Shown in pieces: positions 51,841-62,790 of a stretch of DNA of 64,000 nt; position 1 is the stretch's first letter; the number at the start of each line of letters is the position of its first letter. The notes beneath the pieces are model-generated. The model ran no database searches. It saw nothing but the letters and a program-made list of their open reading frames with translations, and had not been told where the DNA came from. Both the position numbers and the translations under genes were made by a program. The stretch covers positions 5,168,001 to 5,232,000 of the forward strand of contig BSDZ01000079.1 in assembly GCA_030268105.1 (NCBI GenBank). Reading direction: 5' to 3'. The stretch comes from Volvox africanus. Lineage: Eukaryota; Chlorophyta; Chlorophyceae; Chlamydomonadales; Volvocaceae.

Positions 51841-52645
51841 GGATAACTAGCAGGCAGATATATAGCTATAGATAGATAAATAGATAGGCAGGTAGGAATG
51901 TTTTGCCGGATATTTAGTAGAACTTTATTAGGAACACTCAAAAGAGATATTCGCGATACCATCTATTATAAGAAAGACCGGTTCCGATTTTTATTTATTG
52001 CTATTTTCTCACACTTGACAAAAATAATACTTGCTTTAGCATGAACCAATAAAGATTTAATTACAAAGGTAAGGAAATTCAAGCCATAACTGATTTATTT
52101 TCATTAATTTTGATTCATTGTAGTAAAAACATGTTATGTCAATAAACTGCAAAAGAGTCCCCTTAAAGATTTCTGGTGAAGCTCTTATGGGAAGGTAGGT
52201 AGGTATGTTAAAGTCAGCAAAGTATTACTTGCTCTGTCATTCATACGTATATGAGTGTTGCTCACTCTTGTAGGTAGTAGGTAGGAAAGTCGATCGCTGA
52301 TGAGAGCCCTTGATGAGTCATGTATGCTTATCTAGTAGCCATGCAGCCAAGGGTCAATGATACCGACTCTGCATGGATGGATGGACCAGCCAGGATGGAC
52401 TATTTGTTCGGCAGCAGTTGCTGGGTTCCTTGACAACCCCGTCCATCCCATTAATGCATGAAAGTCGGCTAAAAAGAACCACGATTGGTTCATTTTACTT
52501 TCTCTGGGGCACGATAAGGCAGGGGGAGGAGAGGCAGGTGGTTGTGTGTGATGGTGAGCGCGTCCGTATGACGAGCAGGACTAGATCCTTTGGCACTCTA
52601 CAACATTAATAGTGTATTCCATTATGCTGGTTAGGTGTCGACTAC

Positions 52646-52683
52646 GGCTTTAAGGATTACCCAGGCTTTAAGGATTACCCAGG
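52646..52683. repeat. 18-bp tandem duplication
   Basis: GGCTTTAAGGATTACCCA occurs twice in direct succession. Confidence 0.9.
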
Positions 52684-52974
52684 TCACATTGTGCCATGCA
52701 GCTCATAATGCTTTGCAGCTCCCTTCCCAGCCGCATGCGGGGCGTCGCAACCCTCTGTTTGGAAAGTGTTCTATCGGCGCGTAAAAATGGCCTCCTTCTG
52801 ACAATGACATGGGACCTGGTACTGATCCAGATTTGCTGTGATGGCGTAAGTTATACAGCGGCCATACATTTCATGCCATTTTGGGGGATGCTATGGTTCT
52901 CTGAAAAAATAGAGCATTCATTTGTTCATTTAGTTTTGGATGTTGATCGCAAAGTTAATCCCAGACCCTTTAGC

Positions 52975-53798
52975 TGTTGTGCTACGGTTCATTTCCCGCC
53001 GACGCGTAGGTCGACGCGATCCTACGAGGCGAAATGCTTTTGTGATGAACGCATTGCATATGAATGAATCTGCATGATATAAATGTATTCGCATACATTT
53101 ATATATGCATCTGGCATGTTGTCATTATCCATCGCGACATCGCATCATGGCAAATCCGCCTAGCATGCATGAATGACCGAAGCATGGAAGTGCGCATTAT
53201 GCTCGTGCTACGAAACGATAAGTAATATTATCTGATATAATATTACTTCATTATAGCACACGTTGAGAGCGCCGCACTCGTCGCGATACATGCCCAGCAA
53301 CCGGATATCGTTATCCGGACCCTTGCATCGTGCGAACGCCGGAAAGGCTTATACGTTGTTATGCGTAGACATCGCCTAAGCGCAGTAGGGTTGTCACATC
53401 TAGGATCGGCCTCCTAATGTGAATCGTACGGCACTGCGATGCTGCGAGTATAACAGATGCGAGGACGGCTAAGCTAGACAAGACATTCGATACCAGAGAA
53501 CACTGGTGTGTTCTACATTACTATTTCTATACGATACTCTACTTAGCCCGAGCTAAGCCTGAACTTCGCTAATCACCGCCGCGTGATGATTGCTTGCTTC
53601 CGGCGCTGACGGCGATTTCGTCCATTGCATCGTTCTGATCCGTAAGACTGTAAGTTATATCTCTCTTCGTCTTGAAGTCTTCCGCTGTCTCTGTTTGCTC
53701 TCGCTTGCCTTGCTGTACCTGCAAGTGCTCGCGCATCGGTGTCGAAAGTCTCCAGACGTGCAGATACTTATGAGCAAACGCGAACGAGAGGTACAACA
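52975..53798 (+). repeat. 5' LTR of outer element (824 bp)
   Basis: Starts TGTTGTGCTACGG and ends GGTACAACA, with TGTTGT/ACAACA terminal inverted bases. It is the reverse complement of the LTRs at 56144-56967 and 62791-63614 and has the same length. The five bases before it are TTAGC, the expected target duplication, whose partner is outside the window. Confidence 0.93.
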
Positions 53799-53818
53799 AT
53801 TTGGTATCGAGACAGGTT
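53799..53818 (+). other. Primer binding site region of outer element
   Basis: Directly after the LTR comes AT then TTGGTATCGAGACAGG. TGG matches a tRNA CCA end. I cannot name the tRNA. Confidence 0.5.
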
Positions 53819-53865
53819 CGTTGCCTTACTGTCTCTCTTTGTCTAATCGGAAGTAGGTTCTTTCT

Positions 53866-55247
53866 ATGGCGAGTTCCAGCGACGAACCACGAGGACCGCT
53901 AGATACTTTTGCCGAAGACCTAGGCCGCGCCGTTTTGGACGCCGCCGCTTCCGGTTTGTAATTGTTTAATTGCTTTTGCTTAGATTGCTGCACTTGTTGT
54001 GTAAGTGTATGCTCTGAGTCGCAGGTAATCTCAGTGCACCGGCATTGCTTGCCGCGGCGACTGAGACCGGCTTTCGTCCGGACCAGTTGGCGACTCTCAT
54101 CGCCCAAACTACGGAGATCAGGACTCAGCCGGGCAAGTACTTGCTGAGTTTACTGAATCTTCTCAAGAGTACTGTCGCAGTGAACACGAATATGGACAAC
54201 ACTGCTGGACCAAGGGTTCTGCCATTACCTCAAGCTCGAGGGCATGATGACATCCCTGAGGTGATGAGATTGTCGATTCCCGTTCCTAGGCTCAATATTT
54301 CGCTGACTGACAAGACACCAGGGCATAGCATAGCCGATGCAACTCGTGCGTACGTGCGTGACACTAAAAAGTACCTCCAAGCTGTTCATGGTGGCGATAA
54401 TGACGGTATCAGGTGTCTCTTCGTTGGTAACACCCTCGAGGGCGCGGCGAAGGACTGGTATCGCAATTGGACCAACGCCCGGGGCAGCTATACTTTTGAC
54501 GAGTTGGTCGCCGCTTTGCTCGCACGATTCGCTACTGAGGTTCAAGCACGCGATGTGGAAGCTCGTAACGTTTTGGCAGCCGGTAGCTACCACATGCGTC
54601 GGGATGAAAATGTACCTGCGTACCAGTCACGCTTCGAAGCACTTGTGACTCCCATTGCTGACCTCACCGAATCTGAGCGTGTCTTTTGGTTTAGGCGAGG
54701 CCTAACGAAACTTTTGGCTAAATGGTGCGCCACTGACTTGGTTGGAGCGCAGATCAAGTCGTATGACACGTTGGTCGCTTTTGCTAAGGGCGCGGAGATA
54801 CGACTTCTTGCCGGCGAGGAAGAAGTCAAGTCTGCCCCTCGTGCAAATGCCGTGCAAGTGCAGGATCCGCTTGGGGAAGCTGTGGCTCTCGACCAGGACC
54901 TCGGCGCGACCCGCCCCACGCCTACTGCCGCGACGCGACGCAGCAACGGGCAACGCAAGGCGCGCGGGGGCGCTAGCTCGGGTGTCCGTGGTACAGGAGG
55001 AGCAGGTCCGAGCTCGGACCCAGCTAGGAACAGGAAGCGTGGTGGTGCGCCGTCGTCGGCAGCCGCACAGCGTTCCGACCCCAACGCGAAGCGTACTCGT
55101 ACGGACGACACATTTATGCCAAAATGGAATTGCAATCGTTCCGAATTCGAGCGTCGAAAATTGGCCAACGTTTGTCTACGGTGTGCGGAGAACCATTCCA
55201 CGAAGGATTGCCCTCTAATGCCGCCGTTTGTACCTCAGCCGAAATAG
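53866..55247 (+). CDS. gag: Gag of outer element (intron 2 absent)
   Basis: Gag coats the retrotransposon RNA. An ATG at 53866 opens MASSSDEPRGPLDTFAEDLG. A 71-nt GT-AG intron (53954-54024) restores the frame into LLAAATETG and the long frame that ends with UAG at 55245-55247. The spliced length is 437 codons. The central part (HSIADATRAYVRD, AAKDWYRNWTNARGSYTFDE, then SYHMRRDENVPAYQSRFEAL) is a typical retrotransposon capsid. The C-terminus is basic and low-complexity, then has one zinc knuckle CLRCAENHSTKDC, which is CX2CX3HX4C, one residue shorter than the standard CX2CX4HX4C. Compared with the inner copy it lacks a 253-nt GT-AG segment after CTGTCG (54176/54177). Confidence 0.85.
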
Positions 55248-55286
55248 GGGCTTGCCCGGGTTCCTGTGGAGGGGGCACCACCCGGG
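55245..55286 (+). promoter_or_regulatory. Gag-pol UAG readthrough signal (outer copy)
   Basis: UAG at 55245-55247 is followed by G and a 7-nt spacer, then CCCGGGT (55255-55261) that pairs exactly with ACCCGGG (55280-55286), a 7-bp GC stem with an 18-nt loop. Pol continues in the same frame. The arrangement resembles stop-codon readthrough in gammaretroviruses, where a UAG is followed by a structured element about 8 nt on. Inference only. Confidence 0.55.
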
Positions 55287-56143
55287 ATTTCTGAACTAAC
55301 GCGTGGTCGGTGGTCATCCTTACGGCCAGCCGTTAAGGCATTGTTGCCTTGTGTACTTGGACACATCGAGCGAGTCATTGCGCGACGCATCACGCTTGAC
55401 GGACGCACGGGACTTCTCTGCTTCGACCCGTTGTGTAATTTGTTTACACCTCGCCGTCCCCTGTCGTCTATCGATCTGTCTAACCACGTGGTTTTGTTCA
55501 TCCCCTCGTCTCTGCGTGAGATGTCGGAACAGTTGGCCATATACAGGAGATGTAGGCGTCAATATCCAGGCACTGCCGCATGTGTATTACTCCCTGCTTT
55601 CTGTCGGCGCAAGGCAGAGGCATCGTTAAGGGGTATGCGGCATGTCCACCGGTTCGAACCGGGCACCGTTTTGTTTAATGGTGTGGATTGGGAGGGTACG
55701 CTGGCTCCGTGGCCATGCCTATCCTACTCGGTTGACGTTTGGTACGAAGCTCCTGATGGGGGTGCCGTTGGTTACGGACCCGCCTTAAGTGCACTGACAT
55801 TGTCTGCTGGGCAGTCGCTCGTAGATAACCGTGTCCCTGTGGTTCAGATCGGTTTGAATGGCCGTACTCTGAAGGCACTTGTTGACACCGGTGCCAGCGA
55901 CGACTTCATCTCTGTCGCAGAGGTGAACGCGCTGGGGTTGTCCCCAGAGTCGTCTGATTGTCCACAGGTTACCCTTGCTGACGGGGGTAAGCATCCCATC
56001 GTGGGCAGGATTACCCTTAGCCTATCGTTAGGCCCTTTGCGTGTTGTGACCCGGCCGTACGGGCTGCAGGGCTTAGCAGAGACTGCACCGTACATAATGG
56101 GGTCATCGACATTACGACAGTACCGCGCGCGCATCGACATGGA
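55248..56143 (+). CDS. pol: Pol of outer element, N-terminal part (protease)
   Basis: Same frame as gag after the UAG. It contains the aspartic protease motif [10 protein letters not shown] and ends where the inner LTR begins at 56144. About 298 codons are present before the break. It is almost identical to the matching part of the inner pol (a handful of substitutions such as VDWEG for VDREG and RPYGLQ for RPYVLQ). Confidence 0.88.
56139..56143. other. Target site duplication, left copy (ATGGA)
   Basis: ATGGA precedes the inner LTR here and recurs at 63615-63619 after it. In the uninterrupted pol the sequence reads through a single ATGGA, so it is a true 5-bp duplication. Confidence 0.93.
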
Positions 56144-56967
56144 TGTTGTACCTCTCGTTCGCGTTTGCTCATGAGTATCTGCACGTCTGGAGACTATCGA
56201 CACCGATGCGCGAGCACTTGCAAGTACAGCAAGGCAAGCGAGAGCAAACAGAGACAGCGGAAGACTTCAAGACGAAGAGAGATATAACTTACGGTCTTAC
56301 AGATCGGAATGATGCAATGGACGAAATCGCCGTCAGCGCCGGAAGCAAGCAATCATCACGCGGCGGTGATTAGCGAAGTTCAGGCTTAGCTCGGGCTAAG
56401 TAGAATAGTGTATAGAAATAGTAATATAGAACACACGAGTGTTCTCCGGTATCGAATGTCTTGTCTAGCTTAGCCGTCCTCGCATCTGTTATACTCGCAG
56501 CATCGCAATGCCGTACGATTCACATCAGGAGGCCGATCCTAGATGTGACAACCCTACTGCGTCTAGGCGATGTCTACGCATAACAACGTATAAGCCTTTC
56601 CGGCATTCGCATGATGCAAGGGTCCGGATAACGATATCCGGTTGCAGGGCATGCATCGCGACGAGTGCGGCGCTCTCAACGTGTGCTGTAATGAAGTAAT
56701 ATTATATCAGATAATATTACTTATCGTTTCGTAGCACGAGCATAATGCGCACTTCAATGATTCGGTCATTCATGCATGCTAGGCGGATTTGCCATGATGC
56801 GATGTCGCGATGGATAATGACAACATGCCAGATGCATATATAAATGTATGCGAATACATTTATATCATACAGATTCATTCATATGTAATGCGTTCATCAC
56901 AAAAGCACTTCGCCTCGTAGGATCGCGTCGACCTACGCGTCGGCGGGAAATGAACCGTAGCACAACA
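56144..56967 (-). repeat. 3' LTR of inner element (824 bp)
   Basis: On + it runs from TGTTGTACC to AGCACAACA and looks identical to 62791-63614. An antisense 76-codon frame (56143-56373) is an artefact repeated in every LTR. Confidence 0.95.
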
Positions 56968-56983
56968 ATTATCCCCCCTCCCG
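56968..56983 (-). other. Polypurine tract of inner element
   Basis: On minus, CGGGAGGGGGGATAAT abuts the 3' LTR, the usual primer site for plus-strand DNA synthesis. Confidence 0.75.
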
Positions 56984-57026
56984 TATGCAGCGTCCTCGCT
57001 GCATCATACAGCATCGACTGCAGGGG

Positions 57027-60000
57027 TCATTGGGCTTGCGTGGCACGTTTGCGGGCTTCTTCGAGCAGGGGTTTCATGTCCTGTGAGAAGTTGCGTGCCG
57101 GTTCCCATGAGTTGTGCTCGTCGGTATACCCTGTCCACTTAACCAAGTACTCGTGTACTGTTCGCTTACGTCGGTGTCGGCCCACACGACGCGCGCGATA
57201 ATCTAACACCCGCTCCACATCGTAAAACTTCTGTTTACCAGCGATCCAGGTCTCGGGAACTGGTTCGATCGCTGCGGGGGCGTTAGCAGGCTCAGGGACA
57301 GGTTCCGTACTACGATACGGACGAACAAGCGATACGTGAAACGTGGGGTGAATGGTCATATCAGTGGGCAATGCAAGCTCCACAGCCACATTCCCAACCA
57401 TGCGCACGACAGGATACGGACCAATCCAGCGGGGTAAGAGTTTTCGGGATCCGTCGGCCAAGGAACGCAAGTTCTTGGTGCTTAGCAACACGAGTTGCCC
57501 TTCCGAAAACGTCACATCCTGCTTAGATTTGTTATAGTATTCCGTCGTTCGTTGCTGCGCCGCGTCCAAACACGACTTCGCGTCTGTGATTCGGGACATA
57601 AACGACTTGGCAAAAAGTTTAGCAGCAGGCACGTTCACTTCCAACTCACGCCACACGGGTAGCGCGGGATGAAATCCGTAGTTAAGAAAGAACGGACTTT
57701 TGCCTGTAGAGCGGTTAACAGCGTTGTTAAGCGCGAATTCTGCCGCAGTCAAATACGTATCCCAGACGAGTGGTGTGCGACCAGCATAATTGCGCAACAT
57801 ATCACCCAACGTGCGGTTTGTGCGTTCGGTTTGACCATCAGTCTGCGGGTGATACGCCGTGCTCAGGTTGACGCGCATGCCAACTAGTTTGCAGAGCGCT
57901 TCCCAAAACTTAGACGTGAACTGTCCACCGCGGTCCGAGATCACATTTTTGGGAATCCCGTGTAACCGAACCACATTATCGGAAAACAAACGTGCGGTTT
58001 GCTCAGCCGTGCAGGATGATGTGCATGGTGCTAGGTGAACCATCTTAGTCAGACGATCGACCATTACGAACACCGCATCGTATCCCCCCTCAGTTTTGGG
58101 CAGCGCGACTACGAAGTCCATGGAAACACTTTCCCAAGGCGCATCCGGGACAGGCAACGGTTGCAACAACCCATGGCCCTTACCGGACAAAGCCTTATTG
58201 CGCTGGCACAGACTGCATGTCTGGACGAAGTTCGCCGCATCCTTAGCCAAACGAGGCCACCAAAAGGAACGTTGCACCAAGTCGATCAATCGCTTGCTAC
58301 CAGGGTGTCCTGCTAACGGATCCTCGTGGAACCGTGCAAGGATGTCGTAGCGTAGCGCGTCGTCGTTCGGAACGACGATTTGCGTAGCTGCACCCTCCGT
58401 CCGTAGCCAAAGGCCATTCTGCTTGCGAAGGTTTTCTACATTAGCCGGGTCCGCGAACCAGGCGTCTGCGTTGTAGGCAGCCTTCAACCGCTCCGCGAGG
58501 TCCGTCGCGATCGGAACCTCCTCGCTACGCGGCCGCACGACGGGCGCTGCCAAAATTGCAGCGTGTAGCGACGGATGTCGACTGAGAGCATCGGCAATAT
58601 TCAATTTACCAGAAATATACTCCCAGGTGCAGTTGAACCTAGCTAGATATTCCATCCACCTAGCTTGACGGCGGTTCAACGTCGGAACGCTTTGCAAAAA
58701 CGTTAGGGGCTTGTGGTCAGTCTTTAAAGTAAACGGGCGTCCCTCGAGGTAACAGCGCCATTCCTTTAAAGCATGCAGCACGGCCAGAAGCTCCTGTTCC
58801 CCGGTGGTGTAGCGAATCTCCGCACCAGAAAACTTCTTACTCGTGAAGGCGATCGGTCGCCCTTCCTGTAACAATACAGCGCCGCTTCCAAATATTGAGG
58901 CATCAGACACTACCTCAACACGAAATGGCAACGAGTAATCAGGGAATGCAAGGGTGACATCTTCAGCAATGATTCGTTTGAGCTCTTCGAATGCCCGCTG
59001 GCATTGCGACGTCCACGACTCGAGTGAAACGAAAACGCCTTTGCGAGTTAAGTTAGTAAGCGGGGCCGCAATGATGGAATATTTTTCAATGAACTTTCGG
59101 AAATAATTGGTCAAGCCAAGGAACTTACGCAGCTCCGTGAGGTTCTGAGGCGCGGGCCAATCGCGAACTACGGCGACCTTCCGCGGGTCCATCTTCACAC
59201 CGGTGGCCGACACAATGTGGCCCAAATATTCCACCTGAGGCTGCGCCCAAAAGCATTTGGCGCGTTTAGCAAACAATTGCTCCCGCCTCATAACGTCGAG
59301 CACGAGCCGAAGATGCTCCAAGTGCTCCTCGCGCGTCTTAGAATATACCAAGATGTCATCCAGGTAGCAAACAACGAACCTGTCGATAAACGGCCTAAAC
59401 ATTCGGTCCATAACCGCCTGAAACGTCGCAGGGGCATTAGTCAAACCAAACGATAGGACCGTATACTCAAAGTGACCGAAGGGCGTCCGAAAAGCGGTTT
59501 TCGGGATATCAGAGGCAGCGATGCGAATCTGATTGTAGCCCTGTTGTAAGTCAATTGAGGAAAAATAAGCCGAGCCCTTCAGCTTATCCAACAGGTCGTC
59601 AACGCGTGGCAAAGGGTAGCGATTTTTCACCGTATTCGCATTTAACCCCCGGTAATCAATGCACATGCGCAAGGTCCCATCCTTCTTACCGACAAACAAA
59701 ATCGGTGCAGAATACGGGGATGTGCTGGGGCGTATCATACCCTTCGCGAGCAAATCCGTCACCTGGCGCTTCACCTCGTCCAGCTCCAATGGACTCAACC
59801 TGTACATTGGCCGGGCTGTAGGCTGCGCTCCAGGCATGAGAGGGATTGTGTGATCAACAGGACGCATAGGTGGTAGGCCAGGGATATCTTTAAAGACGTC
59901 CTCATACTGCGACAGTAGGGCCTCAACCTCAGGATCCGCAGAAATCTGCGCGGTGGTGACACAACAGCTCACCCGCGGCCTTAAAAGCAGTCCGTGGGCA

Positions 60001-61088
60001 CCCTTCCGTAACAAACGGACGGCCTCCTTACGCCCGACTAGCTCTGGTTCGATTCGCGCGGCCATTGCGGTCACAGCGAAATTAACCATAGGCACCGCCT
60101 CAGTTTCGCCCTCCTTTGGTGTGACATGTTCGAACGACAGGAAAGGTACCTTAATCGACAGAGTACCCTTGCACATATGCAGGGTTGCGGTCTCCATGTC
60201 GATGCGCGCGCGGTACTGTCGTAATGTCGACGACCCCATTATGTACGGTGCAGTCTCTGCTAAGCCCTGCAGCACGTACGGCCGGGTCACAACACGCAAA
60301 GGGCCTAACGATAGGCTAAGGGTAATCCTGCCCACGATGGGATGCTTACCCCCGTCAGCAAGGGTAACCTGTGGACAATCAGACGACTCTGGGGACAACC
60401 CCAGCGCGTTCACCTCTGCGACAGAGATGAAGTCGTCGCTGGCACCGGTGTCAACAAGTGCCTTCAGAGTACGGCCATTCAAACCGATCTGAACCACAGG
60501 GACATGGTTATCTACGAGCGACTGCCCAGCAGACAACGTCAGTGCACTTAAGGCGGGTCCGTAACCAACGGCACCCCCATCAGGAGCTTCGTACCAAACG
60601 TCAACCGAGTAGGATAGGTGTGGCCACGGAGCCAGCGTACCCTCCCGATCCACACCATTAAACAAAACGGTGCCCGGCTCGAACCGGTGGACATGCCGCA
60701 TACCCCTTAACAATGCTTCTGCCTTGCGCCGACAGAAAGCAGGGAGTAATACACATGCGGCAGTGCCTGGATATTGACGCCTACATCTCCTGTATATGGC
60801 CAACTGTTCCGACATCTCACGCAGAGACGAGGGGATGAACAAAACCACGTGGTTAGACAGATCGATAGACGACAGGGGACGGCGAGGTGTAAACAAATTA
60901 CACAACGGGTCGAAGCAGAGAAGTCCCGTGCGTCCGTCAAGCGTGATGCGTCGCGCAATGACTCGCTCGATGTGTCCAAGTACACAAGGCAACAATGCCT
61001 TAACGGCTGGCCGTAAGGATGACCACCGACCACGCGTTAGTTCAGAAATCCCGGGTGGTGCCCCCTCCACAGGAACCCGGGCAAGCCC
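57027..61088 (-). CDS. pol: Pol polyprotein of inner element (PR-RT-RH-IN-chromodomain)
   Basis: Copies the element RNA into DNA and inserts it. Numbered from the GTG at 61070 there are 1347 residues without a stop; translation probably arrives by readthrough of the gag UAG, since the frame is continuous. Protease DTGA at 207-210. Reverse transcriptase: [13 protein letters not shown] (D507) and YLDD at 569-572. RNase [11 protein letters not shown] (D723), [18 protein letters not shown] (D785). Integrase: zinc-binding H915, H922, C952, C955 and catalytic D985 (SMDFVVAL), D1046 (ISDRGGQF) and E1082 (GQTERTN), with 35 residues between the last two. A GPY/F-like [15 protein letters not shown] follows. 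A chromodomain ends the protein ([28 protein letters not shown], about 1283-1335), which usually targets insertion to modified chromatin. All catalytic residues are present. Confidence 0.95.
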   Translation of the reverse strand, partial: GLARVPVEGAPPGISELTRGRWSSLRPAVKALLPCVLGHIERVIARRITLDGRTGLLCFDPLCNLFTPRRPLSSIDLSNHVVLFIPSSLREMSEQLAIYRRCRRQYPGTAACVLLPAFCRRKAEALLRGMRHVHRFEPGTVLFNGVDREGTLAPWPHLSYSVDVWYEAPDGGAVGYGPALSALTLSAGQSLVDNHVPVVQIGLNGRTLKALVDTGASDDFISVAEVNALGLSPESSDCPQVTLADGGKHPIVGRITLSLSLGPLRVVTRPYVLQGLAETAPYIMGSSTLRQYRARIDMETATLHMCKGTLSIKVPFLSFEHVTPKEGETEAVPMVNFAVTAMAARIEPELVGRKEAVRLLRKGAHGLLLRPRVSCCVTTAQISADPEVEALLSQYEDVFKDIPGLPPMRPVDHTIPLMPGAQPTARPMYRLSPLELDEVKRQVTDLLAKGMIRPSTSPYSAPILFVGKKDGTLRMCIDYRGLNANTVKNRYPLPRVDDLLDKLKGSAYFSSIDLQQGYNQIRIAASDIPKTAFRTPFGHFEYTVLSFGLTNAPATFQAVMDRMFRPFIDRFVVCYLDDILVYSKTREEHLEHLRLVLDVMRREQLFAKRAKCFWAQPQVEYLGHIVSATGVKMDPRKVAVVRDWPAPQNLTELRKFLGLTNYFRKFIEKYSIIAAPLTNLTRKGVFVSLESWTSQCQRAFEELKRIIAEDVTLAFPDYSLPFRVEVVSDASIFGSGAVLLQEGRPIAFTSKKFSGAEIRYTTGEQELLAVLHALKEWRCYLEGRPFTLKTDHKPLTFLQSVPTLNRRQARWMEYLARFNCTWEYISGKLNIADALSRHPSLHAAILAAPVVRPRSEEVPIATDLAERLKAAYNADAWFADPANVENLRKQNGLWLRTEGAATQIVVPNDDALRYDILARFHEDPLAGHPGSKRLIDLVQRSFWWPRLAKDAANFVQTCSLCQRNKALSGKGHGLLQPLPVPDAPWESVSMDFVVALPKTEGGYDAVFVMVDRLTKMVHLAPCTSSCTAEQTARLFSDNVVRLHGIPKNVISDRGGQFTSKFWEALCKLVGMRVNLSTAYHPQTDGQTERTNRTLGDMLRNYAGRTPLVWDTYLTAAEFALNNAVNRSTGKSPFFLNYGFHPALPVWRELEVNVPAAKLFAKSFMSRITDAKSCLDAAQQRTTEYYNKSKQDVTFSEGQLVLLSTKNLRSLADGSRKLLPRWIGPYPVVRMVGNVAVELALPTDMTIHPTFHVSLVRPYRSTEPVPEPANAPAAIEPVPETWIAGKQKFYDVERVLDYRARRVGRHRRKRTVHEYLVKWTGYTDEHNSWEPARNFSQDMKPLLEEARKRATQAQ

Positions 61089-61091
61089 CTA
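61047..61091 (-). promoter_or_regulatory. Gag-pol UAG readthrough signal (inner copy)
   Basis: Identical in sequence to the outer copy: UAG at 61091-61089, a 7-nt spacer, then CCCGGGT and ACCCGGG that can pair. Conservation of stop, frame and stem in both copies supports function. Confidence 0.55.
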
Positions 61092-62723
61092 TTTCGGCTG
61101 AGGTACAAACGGCGGCATTAGAGGGCAATCCTTCGTAGAATGGCTCTCCGCACACCGTAGACAAACGTTGGCCAATTTTCGACGCTCGAATTCGGAACGA
61201 TTGCAATTCCATTTTGGCATAAATGTGTCGTCCGTACGAGTACGCTTCGCATTGGGGTCGGAACGCTGTGCGGCTGCCGACGACGGCGCACCACCACGCT
61301 TCCTGTTCCTAGCTGGGTCCGAGCTCGGACCTGCTCCTCCTGTACCACGGACACCCGAGCTAGCGCCCCCGCGCGCCTTGCGTTGCCCGTTGCTGCGTCG
61401 CGTCGCGGCAGTAGGCGTGGGGCGGGTCGCGCCGAGGTCCTGGTCGAGAGCTACAGCTTCCCCAAGCGGATCCTGCACTTGCACGGCATTTGCACGAGGG
61501 GCAGACTTGACTTCTTCCTCGCCGGCAAGAAGTCGTATCTCCGCGCCCTTAGCAAAAACGACCAACGCGTCATACGACTTGATCTGCACTCCAACCAAGT
61601 CAGTGGCGCACCATTTAGCCAAAAGTTTCGTTAGGCCTCGCCTAAACCAAAAGACACGCTCAGATTCGGTGAGGTCAGCAATGGGAGTCACAAGTGCTTC
61701 GAAGCGTGACTGGTACGCAGGTACATTTTCATCCCGACGCATGTGGTAGCTACCGGCTGCCAAAACGTTACGAGCTTCCACATCGCGTGCTTGAACCTCA
61801 GTAGCGAATCGTGTGAGCAAAGCGGCGACTAACTCATCAAAAGTATAGCTGCCCCGGGCGTTGGTCCAATTGCGATACCAGTCCTTCGCTGCGCCCTCGA
61901 GGGTGTTACCAACGAAGAGACACCTGATACCGTCATTATCGCCACCATGAACAGCTTGGAGGTACTTTTTAGCGTCACGCACGTACGCACGAGTTGCATC
62001 GGCTATGCTATGCCCTGGTGTCTTGTCGGTCAGCGAAATATTGAGCCTAGGAACGGGAATCGACAACCTCATCACCTCAGGGATATCATCATGCCCTCGA
62101 GCTTGAGGTAATGGCAGAACCCTTGGTCCAGCAGTGTTGTCCATATTCGTGTTCACTGCTGAATGCGGCACAATTAAGTGAGCAGGGGTCTGGAGGAAAA
62201 GGGGCTCTTGAGTGGCTCGCGCGCCAACAGTCTCAAGACCTCTATCCGGCGCTCTAGCAGCTACAACGAAATCGGGTTGGCTAGCTAGGCTAGTGTGCGG
62301 CGTATCGTCGTGTTCCGCGGACATGGAGCACGAAACGATACCCTAGTTTTGCGTAATAGAAGCCGACTTCTATCGCAAAGGCAAGAGTACAAAGCGATTC
62401 GGTGAGCCTACCGACAGTACTCTTGAGAAGATTCAGTAAACTCAGCAAGTACTTGCCCAGCTGAGTCCTGATCTCCGTAGTTTGGGCAATGAGAGTCGCC
62501 AACTGGTCCGGACGAACGCCGGTCTCAGTCGCCGCGGCAAGCAATGCCGGTGCACTGAGATTACCTGCGACTCAGAGCGTACACTTACACAACAAGTGCA
62601 GCAATCTAAGCAAAAGCAATTAAACAATTACAAACCGGAAGCGGCGGCGTCCAAAACGGCGTGGCCTAAGTCTTCGGGAAAAGTATCTAGCGGTCCTCGT
62701 GGTTCGTCGCTGGAACTCGCCAT
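61089..62723 (-). CDS. gag: Gag of inner element (with two introns)
   Basis: Exons on minus 62723-62636, 62564-62412 and 62158-61089, with introns 62635-62565 (71 nt) and 62411-62159 (253 nt), both GT-AG. The spliced frame is 1311 nt, 437 codons, exactly the length of the outer gag, which lacks the second intron. Start MASSSDEPRGPLDTF; zinc knuckle CLRCAESHSTKDC near the C-terminus; ends at UAG. If intron 2 is retained, an alternative ATG at 62324 (MSAEHDDTPHTSLASQ) gives an open 411-codon Gag with a different N-terminus. Which form is made cannot be told from DNA. Confidence 0.8.
62159..62411 (-). other. 253-nt GT-AG segment in inner gag, absent from outer copy
   Basis: On minus it begins GTAGGCTCACCG and ends GTGCCGCATTCAG. 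The flanks CTGTCG and CAGTGAACACG are directly joined in the outer copy at 54176/54177. A pyrimidine-rich stretch (CCCCTTTTCCTCC) and CTCACTTAAT precede the acceptor, so it behaves like a spliceosomal intron. Confidence 0.8.
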
Positions 62724-62770
62724 AGAAAGAACCTACTTCCGATTAGACCAAGAGAGACAGTTAGGCAACG

Positions 62771-62790
62771 AACCTGTCTCGATACCAAAT
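62771..62790 (-). other. Primer binding site region of inner element
   Basis: AT then TTGGTATCGAGACAGG directly after the 5' LTR on minus, identical to the outer copy. Confidence 0.5.

Larger units (their letters stand above)
50442..52974. other. Gene-free stretch with simple repeats
   Basis: Holds two tetranucleotide arrays (50616-50669, 51719-51840), an AT-rich patch at 51960-52180 and an 18-bp tandem duplication (52646-52683). I see no gene. Confidence 0.55.

Noticed and set aside
56143..56373. 76-codon frame MLYLSFAFAHEYLHVW... present three times
   Set aside because: It is an antisense frame inside each LTR copy; its repetition reflects the LTR, not a gene family.
61168..61749. 193-codon + strand frame over gag
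   Set aside because: Shadow of the gag coding strand; the same shadow occurs in the outer copy at 54587-55201.
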